Below, piece after piece: positions 52,167 to 60,622 of a stretch of DNA of 64,000 bases. This DNA is from Actinomadura chibensis NBRC 106107 (GTDB taxonomy: Bacteria > Actinomycetota > Actinomycetes > Streptosporangiales > Streptosporangiaceae). Location: assembly GCF_001552135.1 (NCBI RefSeq), contig NZ_BCQP01000009.1:1-64000 (forward strand), in the 5' to 3' direction. A program made the position numbers and the translations under genes. The notes beneath the pieces are model-generated. The model searched no databases and was not told the DNA's origin. It was given only the letters and a program-made list of their open reading frames with translations. Position 1 is the stretch's first letter. Each line of letters begins with the position of its first letter.

Positions 52167-53155
52167 CGTGCCTCCGCGATGATGATCCGCGGGCTGCCGG
52201 GCAGCGCGCGGGTCTCGACCGGCTCCCAGCCGGCGGCGGACAGCCAGCCGCGGACCTCGGCCTCGGGGTAGACGACGGTGCCGTCGATGACGAGGTACTC
52301 GCCGGCGTGCAGGGCGTCGATCACGCGCTGCTCGGGGTCGTCGTCGAGGAAGAAGTCGAGCAGGACGAGCGTCGCGCCGGGCGCCGCCGCCCGCCGGGCC
52401 CGCTCGATCATGGCCTTGTTCTGCTCGGCGTCGAACCGGTGGACGACGTGCTCCAGCAGGACGAGGTCGAACCCGTCCGGCAGGTCGCCGGTCAGCGGGT
52501 CGGACTGGACGACGTCGGCGCGGTCGCCCACCCCGGCCTCGTCGAGCGCAGTGCGGGCGAACTGGACGAAGTCGCCGGGGCCGAGGAACGTCCCGTGCGC
52601 CTTCTCGGCCGAGCGCAGCGCCTCGATGAGGAACGAGCCGGACAGCCCGCCGAAGTCGAGGATCCGGGAGAAGGGGGTGAAGTCGAACGTCTCCGCGAGC
52701 ATCTTCGCGTGCAGCGCGTTGTAGGTCATCACGCCGGTCATGAACGTCTGCATCCGCTCGCCGCCGAGGTCGAGCGGCTGCGGCTCGGCGCTCCGGGTCG
52801 TCGCGGCGAACTCGGTCCAGTGCGGATAGCTGATCGCGTCGAGGAAGGCGAGGAACGGGCGCAGGTCGACGTCGTCGCCGGTTCCGGCCAGGTACGCGGC
52901 GGTCGCGGGGGAGTTCGCGTACCGGCCGTCCGCGCGGGTGAGCAGGCCGAGTCCCGCCATGGCGTCGCCGAGGATGCGCGCGGTGCGCTCGGGCAGCCCG
53001 GCCCGGCCGGCCAGCTCGGCCGCCGTCGCCGGACCGTCCGCGAGGGCCGCGAAGACGCCCGCCTCGCTGGCCGCGAACAGTTGCTTGGCGGCCATGTAGC
53101 CGGTGGCGACGCCGAGGATCGAGGAAGGGTCGGCGCCCGGGGAGGGATGCGACAT
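52163..53155 (-). CDS. O-methyltransferase of the SAM-dependent family 2 (dimerising) type
   Basis: The 330-residue enzyme has an N-terminal winged-helix dimerisation domain (about 10-90, GVFAALADGPATAAELAGRAGL). Its SAM-binding domain has ILDFGGLSGSFLIEAL and a catalytic-base histidine in LLEHVVHRFDAEQNKAM. This layout is shared by plant-type phenolic and bacterial polyketide O-methyltransferases. In a catabolic setting it may move a methyl group from or onto a phenolic hydroxyl. The start codon faces AKR1 across 109 bases that hold operator site C. Confidence 0.88.
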   Translation of the reverse strand: MSHPSPGADPSSILGVATGYMAAKQLFAASEAGVFAALADGPATAAELAGRAGLPERTARILGDAMAGLGLLTRADGRYANSPATAAYLAGTGDDVDLRPFLAFLDAISYPHWTEFAATTRSAEPQPLDLGGERMQTFMTGVMTYNALHAKMLAETFDFTPFSRILDFGGLSGSFLIEALRSAEKAHGTFLGPGDFVQFARTALDEAGVGDRADVVQSDPLTGDLPDGFDLVLLEHVVHRFDAEQNKAMIERARRAAAPGATLVLLDFFLDDDPEQRVIDALHAGEYLVIDGTVVYPEAEVRGWLSAAGWEPVETRALPGSPRIIIAEAR

Positions 53156-53194
53156 GAAGATGTCTCCTTCGGGGTAAAAGATATGCCAGATGCT

Positions 53195-53201
53195 ATACGA
53201 T
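53195..53201. promoter_or_regulatory. GntR operator candidate, site C
   Basis: ATACGAT, the inverse of ATCGTAT, lies between the divergent O-methyltransferase (start 53155) and aldo/keto reductase (start 53265) genes. An AT-rich patch around 53175-53200 is next to it. Confidence 0.55.
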
Positions 53202-53264
53202 CAGCGTGAACGACGGCCAGGGGTTCCGCCCCTCGGCCCTGCTCAACCGCACCGGAGGTCGGCG

Positions 53265-54281
53265 ATGGAGTTCGCAGAACGGGTCCCGAGACGGCGTCTC
53301 GGCGTGCACGGCCCGGAGGTCCCGCTGCTGGCCCTCGGGTCCTGGAACACCTGGGACCGGATGGACCGTGACGACGCCGCCGAGCTGGTCCGGCTGGCGG
53401 TCGACCGCGGCGCGAACATGTTCGACGTCGCGCACTACAACTTCGGCCCGCACGCGGAGAACGCCGTCACGGACGTGCTGTTCGGGCAGGCCGTCCGGGA
53501 CGCCGGGCTGGCGCGCGAAGACTACCTGCTGTGCGGGAAGCTCTGGCTGTGGGAGTACCCGCGCTCCTCGTTCGCCGAGCAGATCGAGGTCTCGCTCGAC
53601 CGGATCGGCACCGACCGCGCCGACATGGTCGTCGTCGGCGACTTCATGGAACGTCCCGATCTGCACGCCGTGGTGCGGGACGTGTCCGAGCTCGTCCGCG
53701 CCGGGAGGTTCGCGTCCTGGGGCGTGAACAACTGGTCGGCCTGCGACGTGCTGTTCGCCTGCCGGTTCGCCGCCGCCGAGGGCCTCGTCCCGCCCTCGTT
53801 CGCGCAGCTCAAGTACAACCTGGCCCGGCGGTCGGTGCCCGAGGGCGCGCTGTTCGGCAAGCTGTACGCCGAGGAGGGCCTCGCGCTCCAGGCGTCGGAC
53901 GTCCTGGAGGGCGGCATCCTCGCCGGCAAGCTCGCCCCCGAGCGCAAGATCGGCGCCGACCCGGGCGGCATCCGGGACCGGATCCGCGCCGCGTTCCCCG
54001 AGGTCAAGCGGATCGCCGGGGAGTTCGGCGTGCCGCCCGCGCAGTTCGCCGTCGCCTACACCCTGGCCCACCCGGCGGTCGCGAACGTCCTCGTCGGCGT
54101 CTCCCGCGCGGAGCAGCTCGAAGACGGCCTCGCCGCGCTCGGCCTCGCCGCCCGGCACGGCGCCGAGCTGCGCGCGGCCGCGGCGGGCCTCTGGCTGGAC
54201 AAGGGCGTGGTCGACCCGGCGGCGTCCTGGGGGACCGACGCGCCGTCGGCGCAGGGCCGCGACGCCGTCCCCTGCGGATGA
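53265..54281 (+). CDS. Aldo/keto reductase, first of two paralogues
   Basis: The 338-residue AKR-fold barrel is close to voltage-gated-channel beta-subunit-like reductases. Tetrad members Asp and Tyr are in MFDVAHYNFG and Lys in LLCGKLWLWEY. The catalytic His expected after strand 4 is not there: ADMVVVGDFME has Gly in its place. SWGVNNWS and NVLVGVSRAEQLEDGL form the cofactor site. ATG 53265 follows CCGGAGG. A sister protein with the same substitution is encoded at 62649. Confidence 0.85.
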   Translation: MEFAERVPRRRLGVHGPEVPLLALGSWNTWDRMDRDDAAELVRLAVDRGANMFDVAHYNFGPHAENAVTDVLFGQAVRDAGLAREDYLLCGKLWLWEYPRSSFAEQIEVSLDRIGTDRADMVVVGDFMERPDLHAVVRDVSELVRAGRFASWGVNNWSACDVLFACRFAAAEGLVPPSFAQLKYNLARRSVPEGALFGKLYAEEGLALQASDVLEGGILAGKLAPERKIGADPGGIRDRIRAAFPEVKRIAGEFGVPPAQFAVAYTLAHPAVANVLVGVSRAEQLEDGLAALGLAARHGAELRAAAAGLWLDKGVVDPAASWGTDAPSAQGRDAVPCG

Positions 54282-54303
54282 GCCGCCGGGCCGTCCGCCC
54301 CGC

Positions 54304-55701
54304 TCACCCCTCGTAGACGACCTCGCCGCCGAGGACGGTCATCCGCACCGGCACCGACGGCAGCTCCCGCGGCTCGACGGCGAAGACGTCGCCGTCGAGG
54401 ACGCAGAGGTCGGCGACCTTGCCCGGCTCGACCGAGCCCTTCACGTCCTCCATGCCGTCCTGCCAGGCCGGGGTGACGGTGTAGGCGCGCAGCGCCTCCG
54501 CGACCGCGAGGCGCTGCGCCTCGCCGCGCACCGAACCGTCCAGGCCGCGGCGCGTCACCGCCGCCGCCAGCCCGTGGCGCCAGTCCGGGGTGAGCACCGG
54601 GGCGTCCGAGCTGAGCGACAGCCGGACGCCCGCGTCGAGCGCGTCGCGGGTGGGCCAGGCGTCCCGCAGGGCGTCGGCGCCGAGCGCGTCCACGATCATC
54701 GGCTCGGTCGCCACCGGGATCCCGGCCTGGGTGTTCAGCCCGATCCGTGCGGCGGCGAGGACGGTCAGCGTCCGCGGCGCGAGCAGGTCGCCGTGGATGA
54801 GGTAGTGCCGCGCGTCGCGGCCGTCCCTGGCGAGCGCCGTGGCGAGCGCGTCCGCGACGACCCGGGTGGTGCGGTCGCCGGTCGCGTGCACGCCGATCTG
54901 GTGGCCCGCGTCGTGCGCCGCGTCGATCATCGTGCGCAGCGCGGCCTCGCGCTCGGCGTCGGAGTTCCCGTCGACCAGCAGCGCGCCGTGCGTGCCGTCG
55001 GAATAGGAACGGTCCGTCCAGGCGGTGCGCATGGGCGGGATGCCGTCGGCGAAGATCTTCACGCCCGCGACCCGGAACCGTCCCGGCACGTCCGCGGGCG
55101 GCTTGAAGTCGCGCAGCCCGGCCAGCAGCTCGGCGGCCGAGCTGCGGCCGTCCAGCTCCCCGAACAGCGTCAGCGCGGTCACCCGCGCCTTCAGCCTGCC
55201 CTCCGCCGCCAGCTCGGCGTAGTCGTGCAGGGCGGCGGAGCCGAAGCAGCCGGTCGCGCCCGCGTCCTCGCCGGGGCCGAGGCCCGGCTCGGTGTAGCTG
55301 GTGATGCCGAACGAGGCGAGCAGGTCGGCGGTGCGCAGGATGGCGCGGCGGCGGTCGGCCTCGGTCTCCAGCCGCGGCGGGCCCTCCGGCATGCCGTCCG
55401 GCGGGGGTTCGTGCGAGTGCCCGCCGGAACCGGCCAGTTGATCCATCAACAGTGCCGGCCACATCGAACCGAGCCACACTCCATGCAGATGCGAGTCGTT
55501 GATGCCCGGCAGGACCGACCGCCCGTGGAGATGGACCACGCGCGTGCGCGGTCCGATGAGGGGCGCGACCGTCTCCGCGGCGCCGACGCGCGCGATCCGT
55601 CCGGCGCGTACGGCGACGGCCTCGGCGATGCGGTCCTGCGCGTCGACGGTGTGGACACGTCCACCGGTCAAGACGAGATCGGCGGCGGAAACATCCGGCA
55701 T
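54304..55701 (-). CDS. Amidohydrolase of the YtcJ-like metal-dependent family
   Basis: The 465-residue amidohydrolase has the small beta domain ends (LVLTGGRVHTVDAQ, KVADLCVLDGDVF), a metal site INDSHLHGVWLG, GVKIFADGIPP, IGVHATGD and LIHGDLL histidines, and the metal Asp in LSLSSDAPVL. It should hydrolyse an amide or cyclic bond in an unknown substrate. I use ATG 55701, with GGAG six bases upstream, not 55740. It is convergent with AKR1 (22 bases apart) and divergent from the esterase-transporter operon. Confidence 0.87.
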   Translation of the reverse strand: MPDVSAADLVLTGGRVHTVDAQDRIAEAVAVRAGRIARVGAAETVAPLIGPRTRVVHLHGRSVLPGINDSHLHGVWLGSMWPALLMDQLAGSGGHSHEPPPDGMPEGPPRLETEADRRRAILRTADLLASFGITSYTEPGLGPGEDAGATGCFGSAALHDYAELAAEGRLKARVTALTLFGELDGRSSAAELLAGLRDFKPPADVPGRFRVAGVKIFADGIPPMRTAWTDRSYSDGTHGALLVDGNSDAEREAALRTMIDAAHDAGHQIGVHATGDRTTRVVADALATALARDGRDARHYLIHGDLLAPRTLTVLAAARIGLNTQAGIPVATEPMIVDALGADALRDAWPTRDALDAGVRLSLSSDAPVLTPDWRHGLAAAVTRRGLDGSVRGEAQRLAVAEALRAYTVTPAWQDGMEDVKGSVEPGKVADLCVLDGDVFAVEPRELPSVPVRMTVLGGEVVYEG

Positions 55702-55759
55702 ATCCTGCTCCAACATCTGGACAGCGTCGATGGGATGCAATTAACGTACACGGAATCAG

Positions 55760-55766
55760 ATACGAT
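55760..55766. promoter_or_regulatory. GntR operator candidate, site D
   Basis: ATACGAT (inverse of ATCGTAT) lies in the 121-base divergent region between the amidohydrolase and the esterase-ABC operon, 57 bases before the esterase ATG. Confidence 0.55.
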
Positions 55767-55822
55767 TTTGGAGTGTCCGCTCCAGTGGGGAGTCGGACAC
55801 GCCGGGCCTTCGGAGGTAAACG

Positions 55823-56770
55823 ATGCCCCTGGATCCCGAGGCGCAGCGGATCGTCGACCGCACTCCTGCCGAGGACCCGAACGGGTCGGCCCCGCCCGAC
55901 CCCGTCGCGATGCGCGAGGGCTTCAAGCAGATGTGGCGGATGCCCGACGACCTGCCCGCCGTCGGCTCCGTCGCCGACACCGTGATCCCGGGCCCCGCGG
56001 GCGACCTCCCCGTCCGCGTCTACACGCCCGCCGGGGAGGGGCCGTTCCCCGCGTTCGTCTGGTACCACGGCGGCGGGTGGACGATCGGCGGTCTCGACGA
56101 GAACGAGTACTCGTGCCGCGCCGTCTGCGCCGCGGCGGAGACCGTGGTGGTCTCCGTCGACTACCGGCTCGCGCCCGAGAACCCGTTCCCGGCCGCGGCC
56201 GAGGACGCCTACGCCGCCGTCGCCTGGATCTCCGCGCACGGCGCGGAGATCGGCGCCGACCCAGCCCGGATCGCGGTGGGCGGGGAGAGCGCGGGCGGCA
56301 ACCTCGCCGCCGTCACCGCGCTCAAGGCCCGCGACCTCGGCGGTCCGGAGCTGGCCCTGCAGGTGCTCGTCTCGCCCGTGCTCGGCCATCCCGACGACGG
56401 GCGGGCCTCCTACGAGGAGTATTCGGAAGGATACTTCCTCTCCAAGTCCAGTATGGACTGGTTCTTTACGACATATCCGACCGATCCGCGCGACCTCGAC
56501 GACCCGTACCTGCTGCCGCTGCGGTCGAAGAACCTCGCCGGGCTGTGCCCGGCGCTGGTCCTGGAGGCCGAGTACGACGTGCTGCGGGATGAGGGCGAGG
56601 AGTACGCCGCGCGGCTGGAGGAGGCGGGCGTCCCGACGGAGCTCGTCCGGTACGAGGGCATGATCCACGCGTTCTTCGGCCCGCTCGCGACCGAGCTGTC
56701 GGCGGGGCGCGCGGCGCAGCGGCGGGTCTCCGCCGCGCTCCGCGCCGCCTTCGGGACGGACGGCGCCTGA
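55823..56770 (+). CDS. HSL-type alpha/beta hydrolase (carboxylesterase)
   Basis: The 315-residue esterase of the hormone-sensitive-lipase group has the oxyanion motif YHGGGWTIGG, nucleophile GGESAGGNLAA, and acid and base in EAEYDVLRDEGE and GMIHAFFG. It cleaves small ester bonds in the cytoplasm. It leads an operon with a complete ABC importer, an alcohol dehydrogenase and an aldo/keto reductase, so it may open an imported ester. Its stop shares a base with the next ATG (TGATG). Confidence 0.9.
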   Translation: MPLDPEAQRIVDRTPAEDPNGSAPPDPVAMREGFKQMWRMPDDLPAVGSVADTVIPGPAGDLPVRVYTPAGEGPFPAFVWYHGGGWTIGGLDENEYSCRAVCAAAETVVVSVDYRLAPENPFPAAAEDAYAAVAWISAHGAEIGADPARIAVGGESAGGNLAAVTALKARDLGGPELALQVLVSPVLGHPDDGRASYEEYSEGYFLSKSSMDWFFTTYPTDPRDLDDPYLLPLRSKNLAGLCPALVLEAEYDVLRDEGEEYAARLEEAGVPTELVRYEGMIHAFFGPLATELSAGRAAQRRVSAALRAAFGTDGA

Positions 56771-57522
56771 TGACCGCCCCCGCACTGGCCCTGGAGGGCG
56801 TCGGCGTCGACCGGGCCGAGGTCCAGATCATCCACGACGTCACGCTCGACGCCGCCCCGGGCGCGGTCACCGTCGTCCTCGGCGCGAACGGCGCCGGGAA
56901 GACGACGCTGATGGACGGCATCGCCGGCCTCGCCCCGCTCAGGTCCGGCTCCATCCGGCTGGACGGCACGCCCATCGAGAAGCTCGCCCCCTACAAGCGG
57001 GCGAGGGCCGGGCTCGGCTACGTCGAGCAGGCCCGCACCACCTTCCGGACGCTGACCGTGGAGCAGAACCTCCTCGTGTCCCAGTCCGGGGACGGCGACC
57101 TCGGCACCGTCTACCGGCTCTTCCCCGAGCTGGAGAAGCGCCGGAGCCTGCAGGCCGGGCACCTGTCGGGCGGCGAGCAGCAGATGCTCGTGCTCGGCCG
57201 GGCGCTCGTCTCGGCGCCGAAGGTCGTCCTGATCGACGAGATGTCCCTCGGCCTCGCGCCGCTCGTGGTGCGGCGGCTGATGGGCACCGTCGGCGAGCTG
57301 GCCGGGATGGGCATCGCGGTCGTGCTGATCGAGCAGTTCGCGAACCTGGCCCTGGACATCGGCACCCACGCCCACGTGCTGCGCAAGGGCCGCGTCGTCT
57401 TCTCCGGCCCGTGCGAGGAACTCCGCGGCGACGAACAGCGCCTGCACCGGCTCTACTTCGGCGGTCCGCCCCTCAGCGGCGCCAAGACCGACGCCGGTGC
57501 GGCAGAGAGCGAGCTCGAATGA
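56770..57522 (+). CDS. ABC transporter ATP-binding protein, LivF type
   Basis: The 250-residue ATPase of the branched-chain amino acid/urea/amide importer class has Walker A (LGANGAGKTTLMDGIAG), Q-loop (GYVEQARTTF), signature (LSGGEQQMLVLGRA), Walker B (VVLIDEMSLGLAP) and H-loop region (VVLIEQFAN, typical of LivF where Gln replaces His). It is coupled to the fused permease-ATPase downstream by ATGA overlap. In this pathway setting it probably imports an aromatic acid or related compound rather than an amino acid. Confidence 0.92.
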   Translation: MTAPALALEGVGVDRAEVQIIHDVTLDAAPGAVTVVLGANGAGKTTLMDGIAGLAPLRSGSIRLDGTPIEKLAPYKRARAGLGYVEQARTTFRTLTVEQNLLVSQSGDGDLGTVYRLFPELEKRRSLQAGHLSGGEQQMLVLGRALVSAPKVVLIDEMSLGLAPLVVRRLMGTVGELAGMGIAVVLIEQFANLALDIGTHAHVLRKGRVVFSGPCEELRGDEQRLHRLYFGGPPLSGAKTDAGAAESELE

Positions 57523-59279
57523 ACGTGCTGGACAAGCGGGGGCTGGGCGTGGGGCTCGGCGCCGCGGCGCTCGCCTGCGCCGTGCTGCCGGTGGTGCTGC
57601 CCCCGTACTGGATCTACCTGGGGATCAGCGCGGCGATCAGCGCGGTGATCATGCAGAGCTTCGGCGTGATCGTCGGCCGGGCCGGCGTCATGTCGCTCTG
57701 CCAGATGTCCTTCGCGGCGATCGGCGCGTGGGTCATGCTGCGGCTGAACGTGGCGGAGGCCCCCGGCGGCTTCTTCGTGTGGCTGCTGCTCGGCGGCCTC
57801 GCCGCGGTGCCGGTCGGCGTCGCGATCGGGCTGCCCGCGCTGCGGATCCGCGGCGTGAACCTCGCGGTGGTGACGTTCGGCTTCGCGGTGTCCACCGACA
57901 TCGTGCTGAACAGCAACCCGTTCCCGGGCGCCAAGGACCTGAAGATGCTCGACCGGCCCGCGCCGTTCGACACCGACAGCGGGTACTTCATCCTCTGCGT
58001 CATCGTGTTCACGATCCTCGCCGTCGCGCTCGGCGCCATCGGCAAGACGCGGCTCGGGCTGTCCTGGTACGAGCTGCGGCACTCCGAGCGGTCCGCCGCC
58101 GCGCACGGCATCTCCGTCGCGCGCAGCAAGCTCGCCGCGTTCGCGATCAGCGCGTTCGTCGCCGGGATCGGCGGCGGGCTGCTGGTCGGCCAGCTCAGCC
58201 TGGTGGTGCCGCAGAACTTCGCGATGGGGCAGTCGCTCGCGCTGTTCGCCGTCGCCATCATGATCGGCCCGCACCACCCGGAGGGCGCCGTCCTCGGCGG
58301 CGTGTTCGGCGCGATCATGGGGACGATCATGGAGAAGATCTCGCTGCCGCAGGACTTCGGCGGCGTGCTGTTCGGCGTGGGCGCCCTGCTCGCGCTGCGC
58401 AGCGGGCTCAGCCAGACCGACCTCACCCGGATGCGCAAGCGCGAGCGCGACGCCCGCAAGCTGCTCAAGGAGGTCGGCGACCCCGCCGAGGCGGCCGCGG
58501 AGAGCGCCGCCGCGCAGGCGCACGCCGACCCGCCGGAGGCGCCCGCGCCGCGGGCCGCCGCCGACCGCAAGCCGGTCCTGACCGTGAAGGGCATGACGGT
58601 CAAGTTCGGCGAGGTCGTCGCGCTCGACGCCGTGGACCTGACCGTCCCCGAGGGCGGGGTCGTCGGGCTCATCGGCCCGAACGGCGCCGGGAAGTCGACC
58701 TTCATCGCGGCCGTCAGCGGCTTCGTCGGCTACGAGGGCGCGGTCACGCTGGACGGGCGCCCGCTCGACCGGGTCGTGCCGAACAAGCGGGCGACGCTCG
58801 GCCTGCGCCGGACGTTCCAGACCACCGCCATCGCGCCCGAGCTCAGCCTCTACGAGTACCTGACGATCGGCGCGGGCCGGAAGCTCGCGAAGTCCGAGGC
58901 GGACGAGCTGCTGGAGTTCTTCGCCTGCCCGCCCGGCGACGTCCCGGTGTCCATCGTGGACGCCGGCACCCGCCGCCAGCTCGACGTCGCCGCGGCGATC
59001 GCGGCGCGGCCGAAGGTGGCGCTGCTCGACGAGCCCGCCGCCGGCCAGTCCGCCGCCGAGTCGATCGCGCTCGGCGCGCGGCTGCGGGCCGTCCCCGCGC
59101 GGTTCGGGGTGGCGATCCTGCTCGTCGAGCACGACATGGAGCTCGTCCAGGCGACGTGCGAGGAGGTCACCGTCCTGGACTTCGGCCATGTCATCGCGTC
59201 CGGGCCCACCGGCGAGGTCCTGGAGGACCCCGCCGTCCGGGCCGCCTACCTCGGCGCCGCGGACGTCCCGGCGTCGTGA
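57519..59279 (+). CDS. Fused LivM-type permease and LivG-type ATPase
   Basis: The 586-residue protein joins a LivM-like permease (about 1-310, eight or so membrane segments, with ALRIRGVNLAVVTFGFA and the coupling helix ERSAAAHGISVARSKL) to a LivG-like ATPase (about 350-586). The ATPase has Walker A GPNGAGKSTFIAAV, Walker B ALLDEPAAGQS and H-loop LLVEHDMEL. The ABC signature is poor: VDAGTRRQLDVAAA where LivG has LSYGQQRRLEIA. A charged, Ala-rich linker separates the halves. Such fusions of adjacent liv genes occur in actinobacteria. Confidence 0.9.
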   Translation: MNVLDKRGLGVGLGAAALACAVLPVVLPPYWIYLGISAAISAVIMQSFGVIVGRAGVMSLCQMSFAAIGAWVMLRLNVAEAPGGFFVWLLLGGLAAVPVGVAIGLPALRIRGVNLAVVTFGFAVSTDIVLNSNPFPGAKDLKMLDRPAPFDTDSGYFILCVIVFTILAVALGAIGKTRLGLSWYELRHSERSAAAHGISVARSKLAAFAISAFVAGIGGGLLVGQLSLVVPQNFAMGQSLALFAVAIMIGPHHPEGAVLGGVFGAIMGTIMEKISLPQDFGGVLFGVGALLALRSGLSQTDLTRMRKRERDARKLLKEVGDPAEAAAESAAAQAHADPPEAPAPRAAADRKPVLTVKGMTVKFGEVVALDAVDLTVPEGGVVGLIGPNGAGKSTFIAAVSGFVGYEGAVTLDGRPLDRVVPNKRATLGLRRTFQTTAIAPELSLYEYLTIGAGRKLAKSEADELLEFFACPPGDVPVSIVDAGTRRQLDVAAAIAARPKVALLDEPAAGQSAAESIALGARLRAVPARFGVAILLVEHDMELVQATCEEVTVLDFGHVIASGPTGEVLEDPAVRAAYLGAADVPAS

Positions 59280-59287
59280 CCCGCGCT

Positions 59288-59339
59288 GTCGTAACGAATG
59301 TCGTAACAAATCACGTGGTACCACGCCCCGTCGTAACAA
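59288..59339. repeat. Three direct copies of GTCGTAAC(A/G)A, with a palindrome between
   Basis: GTCGTAACGA (59288-59297) and GTCGTAACAA (59300-59309 and 59330-59339) repeat in one orientation with 12- and 30-base spacing. The perfect palindrome CGTGGTACCACG occupies 59314-59325. All sit in the 112 bases between the permease fusion and the solute-binding protein gene. Confidence 0.7.
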
Positions 59340-59391
59340 GTCCTGTTCCATACCCCCAACCCCATCTCTTCGTGAAGCAAGGGCCTCTGCG

Positions 59392-60561
59392 ATGAAACGC
59401 ACACACGCGCGCTCATACTCACTGGCGGCCGCGGCCGCGCTCGTCATCTCCGTCACCGGCGCCGGCTGCCAGTCGTCCGGCGGCTCGGACGGGCCGATCA
59501 AGGTCGGCGCGATCAACGGCATCACCGGGCTGTTCCAGACCCCCGAGGTCCCGAAGGCCGTCAAGGCGGTCTTCGAGGAGGTCAACGCGGCGGGCGGGAT
59601 CAACGGCCGGAAGCTGGAGCTGATCAGCAAGGACGACGCGATGGACCCGGCGCGGTCCAGTCAGGCCGCGCGCGAGCTGATCAAGTCCTCGAACGTGGTC
59701 GCGTTCGCCGGCTCCTCCAGCGCGGTGGACTGCGGGCTGAACCGCGCCACCTACACCAAGGAGAAGATCGTCTCCATCCCGGCGGTCGGCGTCGACCCGA
59801 CCTGCTTCACGAGCCCGAACATCGCGCCCGTGAACCCGGGTCCGTTCACGCTGACGACGGCGATGCTGTACTACGCGTCGGAGACGCTCAAGCGCAACAA
59901 GGTCTGTATCGACTACACCGTCCTGCCCGGCAGCGGCGGCGGCATCGAGAAGGCCATCAAGGACTGGACGGACCTGACCGGCAAGACCCTGGCGCACAAG
60001 AACCTCGCCGTCGGCCAGGGCGACCCGACCCGCTACCTCGTCGCCGACAAGAACGCGGGCTGCGAGGCCGTCCTCTACAACGCCACCGTCGGGCCGTGGT
60101 TCCAGCAGGCCAAGACGCAGGGCATGCAGAAGGTCGACTTCATCGTCGCGGCGAACAGCTACACCGACGCCAACGCCAAGGTGATCCCGCCGGACATGAA
60201 CGCCTACGCCGCCACCGAGTGGCAGCCGTACACCGACCCGACCCTGCCGGGCAACGACCGGTGGGCGAAGCTCGTCGACAAGAACGGCATCCAGAAGACG
60301 GCGTTCAGCCAGGGCGCGGTCATGTCGGCGGACATCTTCGTCCAGGTGCTCAAGTCCATCAAGGGCGACATCACCCGCGAGTCGGTGACCAAGGCCTTCA
60401 AGAACATGAAGCCGATCAGCTACCCGATGGCGGGCACCCCGTACGTGTTCGGCCCCGGCAACGAGCACAACCCGATCAAGGGCAGCCAGTTCGTGAAGGC
60501 GGACAAGGGCGGCTGGAAGGTGCTGCCCGGCGGCTTCACCGTCCCGGCCCCCACGAAGTAG
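59392..60561 (+). CDS. ABC transporter substrate-binding lipoprotein, branched-chain-amino-acid type
   Basis: The 389-residue exported lipoprotein has lipobox TGAGC (Cys near residue 24) and a type I periplasmic-binding fold of the Leu/Ile/Val-binding family (VGAINGITGLFQTPEV, NAAGGINGRKLELISKDD, AFAGSSSAVDCG). Actinobacterial relatives bind diverse carboxylates and aromatics. It is the specificity subunit of the importer encoded around it. The repeats upstream may give it a separate promoter, as the usual high abundance of binding proteins would require. Confidence 0.92.
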   Translation: MKRTHARSYSLAAAAALVISVTGAGCQSSGGSDGPIKVGAINGITGLFQTPEVPKAVKAVFEEVNAAGGINGRKLELISKDDAMDPARSSQAARELIKSSNVVAFAGSSSAVDCGLNRATYTKEKIVSIPAVGVDPTCFTSPNIAPVNPGPFTLTTAMLYYASETLKRNKVCIDYTVLPGSGGGIEKAIKDWTDLTGKTLAHKNLAVGQGDPTRYLVADKNAGCEAVLYNATVGPWFQQAKTQGMQKVDFIVAANSYTDANAKVIPPDMNAYAATEWQPYTDPTLPGNDRWAKLVDKNGIQKTAFSQGAVMSADIFVQVLKSIKGDITRESVTKAFKNMKPISYPMAGTPYVFGPGNEHNPIKGSQFVKADKGGWKVLPGGFTVPAPTK

Positions 60562-60622
60562 CGGCCTGTCGCCGGGCGCGCTGGACCCCTCCCGCGCGCC
60601 CGGCCCCACCCGGAGGTATCCG

